The notes: a model not told the origin generated them from the letters alone. 64,000 nucleotides of DNA from Hamadaea sp. (GCF_013362815.1 NZ_JABFVK010000015.1:273949-337948), one strand, 5' to 3'. Numbered from the stretch's first letter, positions 44,417 through 55,658 are shown. A program made the numbers and translations.

Positions 44417-45907
44417 TCAGGGGGCGAGGTGGACGCCGTCGCGGCCGCGCCGCTTGACCTCGTAGAGCGCCTGGTCGGCGCGGTTGAGCGTGGTCTCGCC
44501 GAGTTCGTCGCGGCGCTGAAGGGCGACGCCGACCGAGATGGTCCGGCCGACCCGGCGAGCAGCTGCCGTCAGACGTTCCGCGACCGCGACCGCCTCGGTC
44601 ACGCTGGGGACCTCGACGACGGCGACGAACTCGTCGCCACCGATCCGGTAGAGCTCGTCGCCCTGTCGCAAGGTGCTTTCGAGCGACCGGGCCAGGTCCA
44701 CCAGCGCACGGTCACCGGCGGCATGCCCGTACGTGTCGTTGATGATCTTGAACTGGTCCACGTCGATCGCCAGCAAGGCGGTCCGGCCCGGTTCGGCCGC
44801 CGCCAGCCGCTCGCCGAACGGCCCGTGGTGCCGCAGCCCGGTCAGCGGATCGGAGCTGGCCCGGTGCCGCAGCCGGGTGAGCGAGTGCAGCCGGTCGAGG
44901 CAGGTCCACGCCTGCGTACCGAGCAGTTCGAGGAGGCTGACCCGGGCCGGTTCCGGGTGCGCCGTCACGTCGTCGAAGGCGACCAGTACGCCGCCCAGCG
45001 CACCCGGTCCGATCGGCGCGACGATCATCGTGCGTACGCCGGCCTTGGTCACTGCTTCGAAGCCGCGCGGATCGAGGCGGTCGGGGTCGCCGAGGGTGAA
45101 CGACGTGCCGTGCCGGCGCGCCCGATCGAGCAGTACGCCGAGCTCCCGCCCGCCGAGTTCGGCCAGCCGCTGGATGAGGGCCCGGTCGCGTGGCCCCGGG
45201 GAGCTGCTTCGCAACACCACACCGCCGATGAAGAGAGCGGCGCTTCCGGCCACCCCCATCGGAACATCGGCCAGCTCGGGTGAGTCGGCGACCGCCGGGG
45301 TCAGCACGACGGCAGAGGAGAGTCCGGAGACGTCACGAGCCGCTTCGGCCGCGCGTGCGTACACCTCGGACTCGGTTCCGGCGGCCGACAGTGACACGCT
45401 GTGCCGGAGCAGCTTCTCGGCCTGAGTCTCGGCCGGTGGCCCGCCCAGTTCGTCGATCCGCGCGCCGAGGGAGCGGCCGAGTTCCTCGGCGAGCACCCGC
45501 CAGGCGTCGAGATCCGGGGCGGCGGCGAGTTCGCTGGTCCACTCCAGGTTCAGCGCACCCAGCGGCTGACCGGCCCGGTCGACGATCGGTACGCAGATCT
45601 CGGCCACCACGTCCGGGCCGAGCCGGATGAACTCCGGATCGGTCGTCACGTCCGTCAGCACGGCGGTACGCCCGGAGGCGTACACGCGGCCGACGATGCC
45701 CCGGCCCAACGGGACGGAGGAGAAGACGTGCCAGGATCCGGCCGCCGCGACGCAGCGCAGGTGGTCGTGGACGTGCAGGAGAGTCGCGATCAACGCGTCG
45801 GTGTGCGTGGCCAGGACGTCGACCACCGCGCGGCAGGCATCCACCGCGCTATGGGCGGCGCGGAGGCGGTCTGTCACATCCTCGGTGATGCGCGGAGGGG
45901 TAAGCAC
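44417..45907 (-). CDS. Diguanylate cyclase with GAF sensor domain
   Basis: Makes cyclic di-GMP from GTP. The 496-residue protein has an N-terminal GAF-type sensor region (about 20-165), a second sensor-like middle region, and a C-terminal GGDEF domain (about 330-496) with an intact GGDEF site (RIGGDEF). The product-inhibition site RxxD (RQGD) lies five residues upstream, so feedback by c-di-GMP is expected. No membrane segment. No EAL partner in the window. Confidence 0.93.
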   Translation of the reverse strand: MLTPPRITEDVTDRLRAAHSAVDACRAVVDVLATHTDALIATLLHVHDHLRCVAAAGSWHVFSSVPLGRGIVGRVYASGRTAVLTDVTTDPEFIRLGPDVVAEICVPIVDRAGQPLGALNLEWTSELAAAPDLDAWRVLAEELGRSLGARIDELGGPPAETQAEKLLRHSVSLSAAGTESEVYARAAEAARDVSGLSSAVVLTPAVADSPELADVPMGVAGSAALFIGGVVLRSSSPGPRDRALIQRLAELGGRELGVLLDRARRHGTSFTLGDPDRLDPRGFEAVTKAGVRTMIVAPIGPGALGGVLVAFDDVTAHPEPARVSLLELLGTQAWTCLDRLHSLTRLRHRASSDPLTGLRHHGPFGERLAAAEPGRTALLAIDVDQFKIINDTYGHAAGDRALVDLARSLESTLRQGDELYRIGGDEFVAVVEVPSVTEAVAVAERLTAAARRVGRTISVGVALQRRDELGETTLNRADQALYEVKRRGRDGVHLAP

Positions 45908-46019
45908 GTTCCTTGATCTCGTCCGGGGTGAAAGGGGTGCCCGGGAGGGGCGTTATGGCCGCCCACGATACTCACGTCAGCTGTGAGTACCAGATGAATC
46001 CATTTAATTGGGACCGCGG

Positions 46020-46838
46020 TCAACGCCGGGAAGTGGTGGGCGTCACACTCGGCTTTCCCGAGGGCTTGCCGGACGGCGTACCGCTCGGGTTCGCACTCGG
46101 GGTGTTCGAGGGCGCCGGTGGCGACGCGTTCGGCAGCGGTTGCCCGGCAACGACCGCCCCCGGCAACGTGATCGTCGGGGGTCCCGCAGTGGGCGCGCCG
46201 ACGAGGGTCAGCGTCCCCACGCTGGTCCGGGCCCCGGTCAAGGTGCCGTTGTCGGCGTAACAGTAGATCCCGGGGTCGACGGGCGCTTTCACGGAGACCG
46301 CCGACGTGTCGACGGTGAAGCAGGTGCCCTGTACGCCGGGCAGCGGATCGGCGGCGGTCACCGCCAGGGCGGCCTGCCGATCCATGAAGACCTCCAGCCA
46401 GTCGGTGAACAGGTGCTGCAGCTTCGGGTCGTACGCCGACGCCACCTTCGACAGGCGTACGCAGCCGCTTTGGGGTCGAGCGGTGGACGGCAACGCGCAC
46501 TGGTAGACCGCCCCTCCGGTGCGTACGAGTGAGATGTCGACCGTGCCACCGAGGGCCGTGGCCGGAACGTCGACCTTCCACCCCCCGTCGGCCGCAAGCG
46601 TGACGGACACGGTGCGATCCGGGCGGCCGGTGGTCTTGAGCGCGTAGAGCGCGGTCTGGTGCAGGTCCTTCGCGGCGGCCGCGCGGGCGGCGAGCACCGA
46701 CCGGGGGTCGTCCGGCGCGACCGGACCGCTGGTCGGATCATCGGCCGGCGGCGGGGAGCTGCAGGCGGTGGCCAGGGCGGTCGCGGTCGCCACGACGGCG
46801 AGGGCGATCAGGGGTCGAGCGACTCGCATGAAGCGCAT
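46020..46838 (-). CDS. Lipoprotein of unknown function
   Basis: 272 residues. Lipobox ATACS near residue 27-31 after a Sec signal, then a domain of about 170 residues (residues 45-215) with two Cys pairs in a layout resembling actinobacterial LppX/LprG-like or LolA-like lipoproteins, which is only a guess, and a Pro/Ser/Lys-rich tail (PSGKPSGKPS). ATG 46838 follows GGGACGAG; ATG 46829 is the alternative. It lies 112 nt upstream of the GGDEF gene on the same strand. Confidence 0.75.
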   Translation of the reverse strand: MRFMRVARPLIALAVVATATALATACSSPPPADDPTSGPVAPDDPRSVLAARAAAAKDLHQTALYALKTTGRPDRTVSVTLAADGGWKVDVPATALGGTVDISLVRTGGAVYQCALPSTARPQSGCVRLSKVASAYDPKLQHLFTDWLEVFMDRQAALAVTAADPLPGVQGTCFTVDTSAVSVKAPVDPGIYCYADNGTLTGARTSVGTLTLVGAPTAGPPTITLPGAVVAGQPLPNASPPAPSNTPSANPSGTPSGKPSGKPSVTPTTSRR

Positions 46839-47134
46839 TCTCGTCCCGCCGCGCCACGGCGGTGGGCAACGACACAGCTGATCTTCTGCCGCAATCCTTG
46901 CGGCCCGGGGGCGTCCGGGACGCAGGCTGATCGTCCGCGTCGGCGAGGCCGCGCAGATCTTGTACGCCATTTGTACGCCGGGTCAGATCGTGGGAACGGA
47001 CTGTGCTGATCAGGGGGGCGGACCGGTATCCTCACAGGTGCCTTCGCCCGGACTCCCACCGCGCGAAGCCCCGTGCGCCGCAGTCTGCGGCCCTTCGGCG
47101 GAAGCAGAGGCCGGCAGGAGAGGAGAGCCGCACC

Positions 47135-48400
47135 GTGGCCCTGGTGGTGCAGAAGTACGGCGGTTCCTCCGTCGCGAACGCCGAGCGGATCAAGCGGGTC
47201 GCGGAGCGGATCGTGGCCGCCCGCAAGTCCGGCGACGAGGTCGTCGTGGTCGTCTCCGCGATGGGTGACACGACCGACGAGCTGATCGACCTCGCGCACC
47301 AGGTCAGCCCGCTGCCGCCGGGACGCGAGTTCGACATGCTGCTGACCGCGGGCGAGCGCATCTCCATGGCACTCCTCGCGATGGCGATCCACAACCTGGG
47401 CTACGAGGCCAGGTCGTACACCGGATCGCAGGCCGGCGTGATCACGACCTCGGTGCACGGCAAGGCGCGGATCATCGACGTGACGCCCGGCCGGCTGCGC
47501 GGAGCCCTCGACGAGGGCGCGATCGCGATCGTCGCCGGGTTCCAAGGCATCTCCCAGGACACCAAGGACATCACCACGCTGGGCCGGGGCGGCTCCGACA
47601 CGACCGCCGTAGCGTTGGCCGCGGCACTGGACGCGGACGTGTGCGAGATCTACACCGATGTGGACGGCGTGTTCACCGCCGATCCCCGCATCGTTCCGAA
47701 CGCCCGGCACATCGCCCAGGTCACCTACGAAGAGATGCTCGAACTGTGCGCGTGCGGCGCGAAGGTGCTGCACCTGCGGTCGGTCGAGTACGCCCGGCGG
47801 GCGAACCTGCCGATTCACGTGCGCTCGTCGTACTCGGACAAGACCGGCACCATGGTCACCGGATCAATGGAGGACCTCCCCGTGGAACAGGCACTGATCA
47901 CCGGTGTGGCGCACGACCGCTCGGAAGCCAAGATCACCATCGTCGGCGTACCGGACACTCCCGGTGCGGCCGCGCACATCTTCGAGACGGTCGCGAACGC
48001 CGAGACCAACATCGACATGATCGTGCAGAACGTCTCCACCGAGGGCACCGGGCGTACGGACATCTCGTTCACCCTTCCCAAGGACGACGGCCCGGCCGCG
48101 ATGGCCGCCCTGTCCAAGGTCCAGTCGAGCATCGGCTTCAAGGGCCTGCTCTTCGACGACCACGTCGGCAAGGTGTCGCTGGTCGGCGCGGGAATGCGGT
48201 CGCACCCCGGTGTCGCCGCCCGGTTCTTCGCCGCGCTCGGCGAGGCGGGCGTCAACATCGAGATGATCTCGACCTCCGAGATCCGCGTGTCCGTGGTGTG
48301 CCGCGACAGCGACCTGAACAAGGCGGTCAAGGCCGTGCACGACGCTTTCGAACTCGGTGGCGACACCGAGGCGATCGTCTACGCCGGCACCGGGCGGTAG
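47135..48400 (+). CDS. lysC: Aspartate kinase, alpha subunit
   Basis: Phosphorylates aspartate in the first step to lysine, threonine, methionine and diaminopimelate. 421 residues: kinase domain opening [16 protein letters not shown], then two ACT regulatory domains (about 265 to the end), with the IDMIVQN and [14 protein letters not shown] blocks that bind feedback effectors. GTG 47135 is preceded by AGGAG about 11-16 nt upstream. Total length equals the well-known Corynebacterium alpha subunit. An internal start makes the beta subunit. asd follows after 4 nt. The 296-bp gap upstream (46839-47134) shows no gene or strong hairpin. Confidence 0.96.
   Translation: MALVVQKYGGSSVANAERIKRVAERIVAARKSGDEVVVVVSAMGDTTDELIDLAHQVSPLPPGREFDMLLTAGERISMALLAMAIHNLGYEARSYTGSQAGVITTSVHGKARIIDVTPGRLRGALDEGAIAIVAGFQGISQDTKDITTLGRGGSDTTAVALAAALDADVCEIYTDVDGVFTADPRIVPNARHIAQVTYEEMLELCACGAKVLHLRSVEYARRANLPIHVRSSYSDKTGTMVTGSMEDLPVEQALITGVAHDRSEAKITIVGVPDTPGAAAHIFETVANAETNIDMIVQNVSTEGTGRTDISFTLPKDDGPAAMAALSKVQSSIGFKGLLFDDHVGKVSLVGAGMRSHPGVAARFFAALGEAGVNIEMISTSEIRVSVVCRDSDLNKAVKAVHDAFELGGDTEAIVYAGTGR
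47882..48400 (+). CDS. lysC: Aspartate kinase, beta subunit from an internal start
   Basis: In-frame GTG 47882 (codon 250 of lysC) follows GGAGGA by 7 nt, a better ribosome site than most genes here. The product would be 172 residues containing only the ACT domains (VEQALITGV...), the size and content known for the beta subunits of Corynebacterium and other Gram-positive aspartate kinases. Beta pairs with alpha and forms the effector-binding interface. Expression is inferred, not shown. Confidence 0.75.
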   Translation: MEQALITGVAHDRSEAKITIVGVPDTPGAAAHIFETVANAETNIDMIVQNVSTEGTGRTDISFTLPKDDGPAAMAALSKVQSSIGFKGLLFDDHVGKVSLVGAGMRSHPGVAARFFAALGEAGVNIEMISTSEIRVSVVCRDSDLNKAVKAVHDAFELGGDTEAIVYAGTGR

Positions 48401-48404
48401 CGCG

Positions 48405-49472
48405 ATGAGCCGGCTGCCGAACCTCGCGGTCGTCGGTGCCACCGGCGCCGTGGGCACCGTGATGCTGGAGATCCTGACCAGCCGCAAGAACGTCTGGGGC
48501 GACATCCGCCTGATCGCCTCCGCGCGCTCGGCCGGCCAACGGCTGTCGGTACGCGGCGAGGAGATCGAGGTCGTCGCGCTCAGCACGGATGCGTTCGAGG
48601 GCGTCGACGTCGCGATGTTCGACGTGCCCGACGAGATCTCGGCCGCCTGGGCTCCGGTCGCCGCCGAGGCGGGCGCGATCGTCGTGGACAACTCCGGCGC
48701 GTTCCGGATGGACCCCGACGTGCCGCTGGTGGTGCCCGAGATCAACCCGGAGCAGACGCGCAACCGGCCTCGCGGGATCATCGCCAACGCCAACTGCACC
48801 ACGCTCGCGATGATCGTCGCGGTCGCCCCGCTGCACCGCGAATACGGGCTCAAGGAACTCGTGCTCGCTTCGTACCAGGCGGTCTCAGGGGCCGGCCAGG
48901 CCGGTGTCGACGCGCTGCACGACCAGCTCAGCCGGGTTGCCGGCGATCGAGCGCTCGGCTTGCGTACGGGCAACGTCCGCAACGCCGTCGGCGACGACCT
49001 CGGCCCGTTCCCCGCACCCGTCGCGCTCAACGTCATCCCGTGGGCGGGCTCGCTCAAGGACGGCGGATGGTCGTCCGAAGAGTTGAAGATGCGCAACGAG
49101 TCCCGGAAGATCCTCGGGCTGCCGGACTTGAAGGTCAGCGCGACCTGCGTACGGGTGCCGGTGAGCCGCGGCCACTCGATCTCGGTGCATGCCGTTTTCG
49201 GGTCCGAAGTGGATGCTGAGGGAGCCCGCGAAGTGCTGCGGGGCGCACCCGGCGTCATCCTCGTGGACGACCCGGCCAATGGTGAGTTCCCGATGCCGAT
49301 CGACGCCGTGGGCACCGACCCGTCCTGGATCGGCCGCCTGCGCCGGTCGCTCGACGACCCCCGGGCGCTCGATTTCTTCGTCACCGGCGACAACCTTCGC
49401 AAGGGCGCTGCGCTCAACACCGCTCAGATCGCCGAGCTGATCGCTGCGGAGTTCGTCGGCGCCGGCCGCTGA
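48405..49472 (+). CDS. asd: Aspartate-semialdehyde dehydrogenase
   Basis: Reduces aspartyl phosphate to aspartate semialdehyde with NADPH. 355 residues. NADP-binding AVVGATGAVG at the N-terminus, catalytic Cys in NANCTTLAM, and substrate-binding RVPVSRGHS. It is 4 nt after lysC, giving the standard lysC-asd operon. ATG 48405. Confidence 0.96.
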   Translation: MSRLPNLAVVGATGAVGTVMLEILTSRKNVWGDIRLIASARSAGQRLSVRGEEIEVVALSTDAFEGVDVAMFDVPDEISAAWAPVAAEAGAIVVDNSGAFRMDPDVPLVVPEINPEQTRNRPRGIIANANCTTLAMIVAVAPLHREYGLKELVLASYQAVSGAGQAGVDALHDQLSRVAGDRALGLRTGNVRNAVGDDLGPFPAPVALNVIPWAGSLKDGGWSSEELKMRNESRKILGLPDLKVSATCVRVPVSRGHSISVHAVFGSEVDAEGAREVLRGAPGVILVDDPANGEFPMPIDAVGTDPSWIGRLRRSLDDPRALDFFVTGDNLRKGAALNTAQIAELIAAEFVGAGR

Positions 49473-49509
49473 CTCGCTCGCGCTCCCGCTCCCGCTCCCG
49501 GATTGTTTC

Positions 49510-49570
49510 GCGTTATCCGGGATATCGCGGCTTTCTCGCGTCTTGAGGCCGCAATATCCCGGGATAACGC
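49510..49570. repeat. Long inverted repeat, type D (possible bidirectional terminator)
   Basis: GCGTTATCCGGGATATCGCGG (49510-49530) pairs with CCGCAATATCCCGGGATAACGC (49549-49570) with one bulge and one G-U pair. It lies between convergent asd and an MFS gene. No second copy was seen in this window. A CGCTCC triplet repeat lies just upstream (49481-49498). Confidence 0.78.
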
Positions 49571-49618
49571 GCCGAACGGGCCGCGCCGAACGGGCCCGCG
49601 CGGGACACCCGTGCAGGG

Positions 49619-50893
49619 TCAGGCGACGGCGACCGGCTCCGGAGCGGGGGCGGTCGCGCCGTTGCGCGGAGTGCGCTCGACCCACGCGATGACCGGGCTG
49701 ATCGCGATCGAGCAGCCGACGAAGAGCAGGGCGATGAGCCACCAGCCCCAGCCGCCGGTCTGGATGGCGAGGAAGGTCAGCGACGCCGGGCCGGCCATCC
49801 GGGCGACGCCCGAGATCGACTTGCTGCCGCCGACGTACGCACCCCGCTGGTCGGCGGGTGGGATCTCCGTCTGGAAGTACCACTGGGCCGCCGAGGCCCA
49901 CAGTTCCGTCGCCGTCGTCAGGGCGACTCCGGCCGCGAGGACCGCCACCGTCAGCCAGCCGTGTGTCATCCCGCTCAACGCGATCACGGGACAGGCCACC
50001 GCACTCGCCAGTCCGGCCCAGCGCATTAGGCGTACCGATCCCGAAAGCGAGTCGGCACCGCGCGTGGCCGGAACCTGAAGTAGAACCGCCATCACGGTGT
50101 TGAGCGCGAAGAGTGCGCCGAGGGCGGGCTTGGGCACGTCGGTCATGGTGACCGCCCACAGCGGCATGATCTCGTTGAAGATCATGCCGTGCAGCCAGAT
50201 CACCGAGAGCAGCACGGACAGTGCGGTGTACGGGTGATCGCGGAGCACACCCCACGGGCTGACCTTGGCGCGGGTCTCGCGGGGCGCGTGGATCGTCGGC
50301 ATGCGGGAGACGACGAAGGCGTTGACGGTCAGCCCGAACGCGTTCACCAGTACGAGCGCGATCAGGCCGGTGTGCGAGTTGAGGGCGAGCGCGGCCGCGC
50401 CCAGACCCGCACCGATCGTGAAGCCCACATTGAGGTACGCCCGCATGAACGCCATGATGCGTACGCGGCTCTCTTTGGGCAGCGCGGCGGCGGTGTAGAC
50501 GGTGCGGCCGCCGTTGGCCAGCATGTCGGCCACCGAGGCCAGCACGATCACGACGAGGAACGACCAGAAGCCCCGGGCGAACGGGTAACACGCGAACGCG
50601 GCTGCCTCGCCGAGCGCGCCGAGGACCCAGGCTCGTTTGCCGCCGATCCGGTCGGCCAGGTGGCCCAACGGCAGGGAGCCGACCAGGCCGACGCCGCCCA
50701 CGATGGAGAAGCCGAGGCCGATCTGGACCGGGGTGAGCTTCACGATTTCGGTGAAGAAGACCACGCTGCCGGTGAGGAACGTGCCGCCCCCGGTGGCGAT
50801 GATCGCGGATTGGAAGGCCAGGCGCCGGGGCAGTCCGGGCGGCGGCAAGATCTTGTTCAGCAGTCGTTCCCCCATGGATGGGGATTCGACCAT
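49619..50893 (-). CDS. MFS transporter, 12-helix type
   Basis: 424-residue major facilitator. Motif A-like loop GHLADRIGGKRAW between helices 2 and 3, twelve hydrophobic segments, and a short basic C-terminus. Substrate unknown. ATG 50893 (MVESPS) is chosen over 50875; the long open frame upstream overlaps the leuA leader region and is not supported. It is divergent from leuA but no functional tie is evident. Confidence 0.88.
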   Translation of the reverse strand: MVESPSMGERLLNKILPPPGLPRRLAFQSAIIATGGGTFLTGSVVFFTEIVKLTPVQIGLGFSIVGGVGLVGSLPLGHLADRIGGKRAWVLGALGEAAAFACYPFARGFWSFLVVIVLASVADMLANGGRTVYTAAALPKESRVRIMAFMRAYLNVGFTIGAGLGAAALALNSHTGLIALVLVNAFGLTVNAFVVSRMPTIHAPRETRAKVSPWGVLRDHPYTALSVLLSVIWLHGMIFNEIMPLWAVTMTDVPKPALGALFALNTVMAVLLQVPATRGADSLSGSVRLMRWAGLASAVACPVIALSGMTHGWLTVAVLAAGVALTTATELWASAAQWYFQTEIPPADQRGAYVGGSKSISGVARMAGPASLTFLAIQTGGWGWWLIALLFVGCSIAISPVIAWVERTPRNGATAPAPEPVAVA

Positions 50894-50980
50894 GATCCGT
50901 TCACCGGCGGCAACCCGCTCTTCCCGAGATGTGGGAGGGGCGTACCAGGGCTGTGATCTGCCGGTAATGTTGCCAAGGTC

Positions 50981-51006
50981 ATGTGGCGTGCGCTTCTCCT
51001 TCGCTG

Positions 51007-51022
<16 letters not shown>
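50981..51022 (+). CDS. leuL: Leucine leader peptide of leuA (attenuator)
   Basis: A 13-residue frame, MWRALLLRCRDEA, has three consecutive Leu codons CTT CTC CTT, codons that are rare in this genome. It ends about 150 nt before leuA, and its 3' half (51007-51016) pairs with 51032-51041. This is the classic layout of translation-coupled attenuation controlling leuA. The ribosome site is weak (AAGG, 2 nt from ATG), so confidence is moderate. Confidence 0.65.
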
Positions 51023-52883
<1,861 letters not shown>

Positions 52884-52948
52884 CCCGACCCACTGCCGCG
52901 GAATGCCGACGCTGGTTGCCGCCGGATCCCCATGCGGTGTTGCCGCCG

Positions 52949-53000
52949 GATCACGGATATGCATGCTTCCTGAGCTCGGGAAGCATGCATATCCGTGATC
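52949..53000. repeat. Long inverted repeat, family C, copy 2 (possible bidirectional terminator)
   Basis: Perfect 22-nt arms GATCACGGATATGCATGC... at 52949-52970 and 52979-53000 with an 8-nt loop. It resembles the hairpin at 3442-3504. It lies between convergent leuA and an MFS gene. Confidence 0.85.
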
Positions 53001-53002
53001 TC

Positions 53003-53057
53003 GTCCTAAAAGCGCCCTAAGCGGGAGCGCGCCGCGTCCTAAAGCGCCCTAAGCGGG
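53003..53057. repeat. Direct repeat around the MFS gene stop
   Basis: About 22 bp, GTCCTAAA(A)GCGCCCTAAGCGGG, occurs at 53003-53025 and 53036-53057. The first copy holds the MFS stop (TAG, 53017-53019); the second lies in the coding end. The C-terminus therefore looks like the product of a recent local duplication. Confidence 0.75.
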
Positions 53058-54489
53058 GCGACCGGAGGAACATCGCCAGCACCGCCCCAATGGCCATCGC
53101 CCCAGCGCACCACCACACCGCTTGGTGGTAGCCGGAGTCGAAGGCTTCGGGGTTCGCGTACGCGGCCCCGGCCAACCCCACGATCATCGGCAACCCGGCA
53201 ACGGCCAGCAATGACGCAGCGCGCGCGGCGGCATTGTTGATCCCACTCGCAACCCCGGCGTGGGCGTCGTCGACGGCGGAGAGCACTGAGGCGGTCAGCG
53301 GTGCGACGTGGGAGACCATGCCGAGCCCGAAGACGATCGCCCCCGGTAGCACGTCGCGCCAGTACACGGTTTCCTGATCCACCGCGAGCAACATCAGCGA
53401 GCCGGCCGCGCCGAAGACTCCGCCGAGGACGAGTTGCAGCCGGGGTCCGATCCGGGCGGCGAGGGCGGCGCTCCGGCCCGAGCCCACCAGCAGCAGCAAC
53501 GTCATCGGGAGCGTGGCGAGCCCGGCTTCCAGCGCGGAGTAGCCCGCGACCGTCTGCAGCTGGATGGCGAGGAAGAACAGCAGCCCGCCCATCGCCGCAT
53601 ACACGACGACCGTGTACGCGTTCAGCAGGCTGAAGGTACGCGAGCCGAACAGCCCCACCGGCATCATGGCGACGATACGGGGACGTCCTTCCCGGTCGGA
53701 GATGCCGACGCCGGGGCGGCTGCGGCGGCGTTCCACCGCGACGAAGCTGATGAGGCAGGAAATGCCGACGGCGAAGCCGGCCCAGACCTGGGGGCTGCTG
53801 AAGCCCACTTCCGGCGTCGCGATCAGGGCGTACGTGAGCCCGGCGAGCCCGAGCGCGCCGAGGACGGCGCCCGCGACGTCGAACCGCGTATGCCGGACGA
53901 GCGGATTGCGGCTTTCCGGCGTATGCCGGCCGAGCCAGAACACCGCGATCGCGAGCGGCACGTTGAGGAAGAACACCGCCCGCCAGTTCAGGACGTCGAT
54001 CAGCCAGCCGCCGAGGAACGGCCCGACGGCGGTGGCCACTCCGGACAGTCCCGACCAGGCTCCGATCGCCCGTGAGCGGTGCTCCGGGGCGAACGACGAC
54101 TGAATGATGGCCATCGAGCCCGGCGTGAGCAGCGCCGCTCCGACGCCCTGCAGGAGGCGGGCCAGGATGAGCACCTCGATCGTGGGCGCGAAGCCACAGC
54201 CGATGGAGGCGAGGGTGAACCAGCCGACCCCGATGAGGAAGATCCGGCGACGGCCGTGCCGATCGCCGAGTGCCCCGCCCAGCAGCACGAATGCGGCGAG
54301 CGTCAGGGTGTAGCCGGTGACGGTCCATTGGAGACCGGACAGCTTCGCGCTGAGCTCGTCGCCGATCGCGGGCAACGCCACGTTGACGATCGTGGTGTCC
54401 AGAAAGGCCATCCCGCTGGCGATCACCGCCGCGGCCAGGGTGGCCCGGCCGGCGGTCGTCCCCAGGCGAAGCTGTGTCACGATGACCAT
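53017..54489 (-). CDS. MFS drug-efflux-type transporter (DHA2, 14 helices)
   Basis: About 490 residues with 14 predicted helices, motif C-like sequence, ALGDRHGRRRIF motif A and DTTIVNVALP at helix 1, the DHA2/EmrB-QacA type. Probably proton-driven multidrug or metabolite export; no regulator of the TetR/MarR type is adjacent. Start is ATG 54489, but AAGGAAG touches it, and GTG 54480, 9 nt after that ribosome site, fits better. C-terminus lies in a direct repeat. Confidence 0.9.
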   Translation of the reverse strand: MVIVTQLRLGTTAGRATLAAAVIASGMAFLDTTIVNVALPAIGDELSAKLSGLQWTVTGYTLTLAAFVLLGGALGDRHGRRRIFLIGVGWFTLASIGCGFAPTIEVLILARLLQGVGAALLTPGSMAIIQSSFAPEHRSRAIGAWSGLSGVATAVGPFLGGWLIDVLNWRAVFFLNVPLAIAVFWLGRHTPESRNPLVRHTRFDVAGAVLGALGLAGLTYALIATPEVGFSSPQVWAGFAVGISCLISFVAVERRRSRPGVGISDREGRPRIVAMMPVGLFGSRTFSLLNAYTVVVYAAMGGLLFFLAIQLQTVAGYSALEAGLATLPMTLLLLVGSGRSAALAARIGPRLQLVLGGVFGAAGSLMLLAVDQETVYWRDVLPGAIVFGLGMVSHVAPLTASVLSAVDDAHAGVASGINNAAARAASLLAVAGLPMIVGLAGAAYANPEAFDSGYHQAVWWCAGAMAIGAVLAMFLRSPRLGRFRTRRAPA

Positions 54490-54584
54490 CTTCCTTGGGT
54501 GGTCAAGGAGCCCGCCGAGGTTTGACACGCCGACGCGCGGGAGAATCCTCACCACATCCCGACGGTCCAAGGGAGACTCTCAGC

Positions 54585-55232
54585 GTGCGTACCCCCCTTC
54601 GCCTCATCGGCGTGCTCGCCGCCGCCCTCGTGTTCGCCGCGGGCTGCACCGAGGATCCGCTAGCGACTCCGTCTGAATCCACGGGTGGGCTCAAGCCCAC
54701 CGCCGCCGGGACGGCCTCCACCGCCCTGGCGAGCCTCAAGATCGCCGACGCGCACCCGATGACCGGGTACTCGCGGGATCGCTTCCCCCACTGGCGCAGC
54801 GCCGGGACCGGCTGCGACGTCCGCGACAAGGTCCTTCAGCGCGACGGCAAGAACGTCAAGCTCACCGGCTGCAACGTCACCGGTGGCACCTGGGTCAGCT
54901 GGTACGACGACACGACCCAGACCGAGCTGACCAAGGTCGACATCGACCACATGGTGCCGCTGGCCAACGCCTGGCGGTCCGGCGCCGACAAGTGGACCGA
55001 CGACCAGCGCTCCGACTTCGCCAACGACATGGAGCGCCCGCAGCTCTTCGCCGTCTCGGCCAGCTCCAACCGGTCCAAGGGTGACCAGGACCCGTCGACC
55101 TGGAAGCCGCCGTCGCAGGGCGCCTGGTGTGTCTACGCTCAGGACTGGATCACCGTGAAGGCGTACTACAAGCTCACCATCACGGCCAAGGAGAAGGACG
55201 CCCTCTCCGCGATGCTCGCGACCTGCGCCTGA
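54585..55232 (+). CDS. Secreted lipoprotein with HNH endonuclease-like domain (GmrSD C-terminal/DUF1524 type)
   Basis: 215 residues. Lipobox AAGC after a Sec signal, Thr/Ser-rich linker, then an HNH-like domain with DIDHMVPLANAW, a following Asn (NRSKGDQ) and Trp/Lys residues, and several Cys (disulphides plausible). The HNH motif suggests metal-dependent nuclease activity outside the cell. This family is widespread in actinomycetes; roles in nutrient scavenging or competition are unproven. GTG 54585 with GGGAGA 8 nt upstream. The small gene starts 15 nt later. Confidence 0.85.
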   Translation: MRTPLRLIGVLAAALVFAAGCTEDPLATPSESTGGLKPTAAGTASTALASLKIADAHPMTGYSRDRFPHWRSAGTGCDVRDKVLQRDGKNVKLTGCNVTGGTWVSWYDDTTQTELTKVDIDHMVPLANAWRSGADKWTDDQRSDFANDMERPQLFAVSASSNRSKGDQDPSTWKPPSQGAWCVYAQDWITVKAYYKLTITAKEKDALSAMLATCA

Positions 55233-55247
55233 TCGGAAGGATCATCG

Positions 55248-55505
55248 ATGACCACGCCCGCCGAACTCGTCACCGACATCGTGCCCGGCCCCGGTGGGGT
55301 GATGACCGACGAGGTGGGCGTGGTCACCGGTGACCTCACGCTGCGTACCACGCTTGAGGGCACGAACGCCCAGACGTCCGTGCAGTACAAGGGCGCGGAC
55401 GAGTGGTACAAGATCACCGGGGGCGCGGTCACCCTGGTCGCTCCGGACGACCTCAAGGCCGTCCATCAGCTCGCGGTCGGCTTGCTCCATCGGCCCGAAG
55501 GCTAG
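55248..55505 (+). CDS. Small hypothetical protein after the HNH lipoprotein
   Basis: 85 residues, soluble, mixed charge, no recognised domain; repeated Val/Gly/Thr beta-like segments. GGAAGGA precedes ATG 55248 by about 6 nt. The 15-nt spacing puts it in one transcript with the nuclease-like lipoprotein. It could be an accessory or immunity-type partner, but nothing in the sequence proves that. Confidence 0.7.
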   Translation: MTTPAELVTDIVPGPGGVMTDEVGVVTGDLTLRTTLEGTNAQTSVQYKGADEWYKITGGAVTLVAPDDLKAVHQLAVGLLHRPEG

Positions 55506-55547
55506 GACCAAGGGATACGCACAACGGGGCGGTCCCCCACGGAATCA

Positions 55548-55600
55548 TCATCAAAGCCCCACCAGTGTTGTGACAGCTCCCTGACCAGGGCCTTTGATGA
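55548..55600. terminator. Weak inverted repeat after the small gene
   Basis: TCATCAAAG (55548-55556) pairs with CTTTGATGA (55592-55600), with a further CCC/GGG pair. The loop is long. It may end the nuclease transcript. Confidence 0.35.
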
Positions 55601-55607
55601 AGAATCG

Positions 55608-55616
55608 TTATCCACA
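55608..55616 (+). promoter_or_regulatory. Single perfect DnaA-box sequence
   Basis: TTATCCACA lies alone in the spacer before the AbiEi-like gene. It may be chance; it is noted because a dacB-internal cluster of the same 9-mer exists at 5579-5665. Confidence 0.25.
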
Positions 55617-55658
55617 GGGACTTAACAGCAAAGGCCTCCCTCCGGCAGGCTGGCCGCC

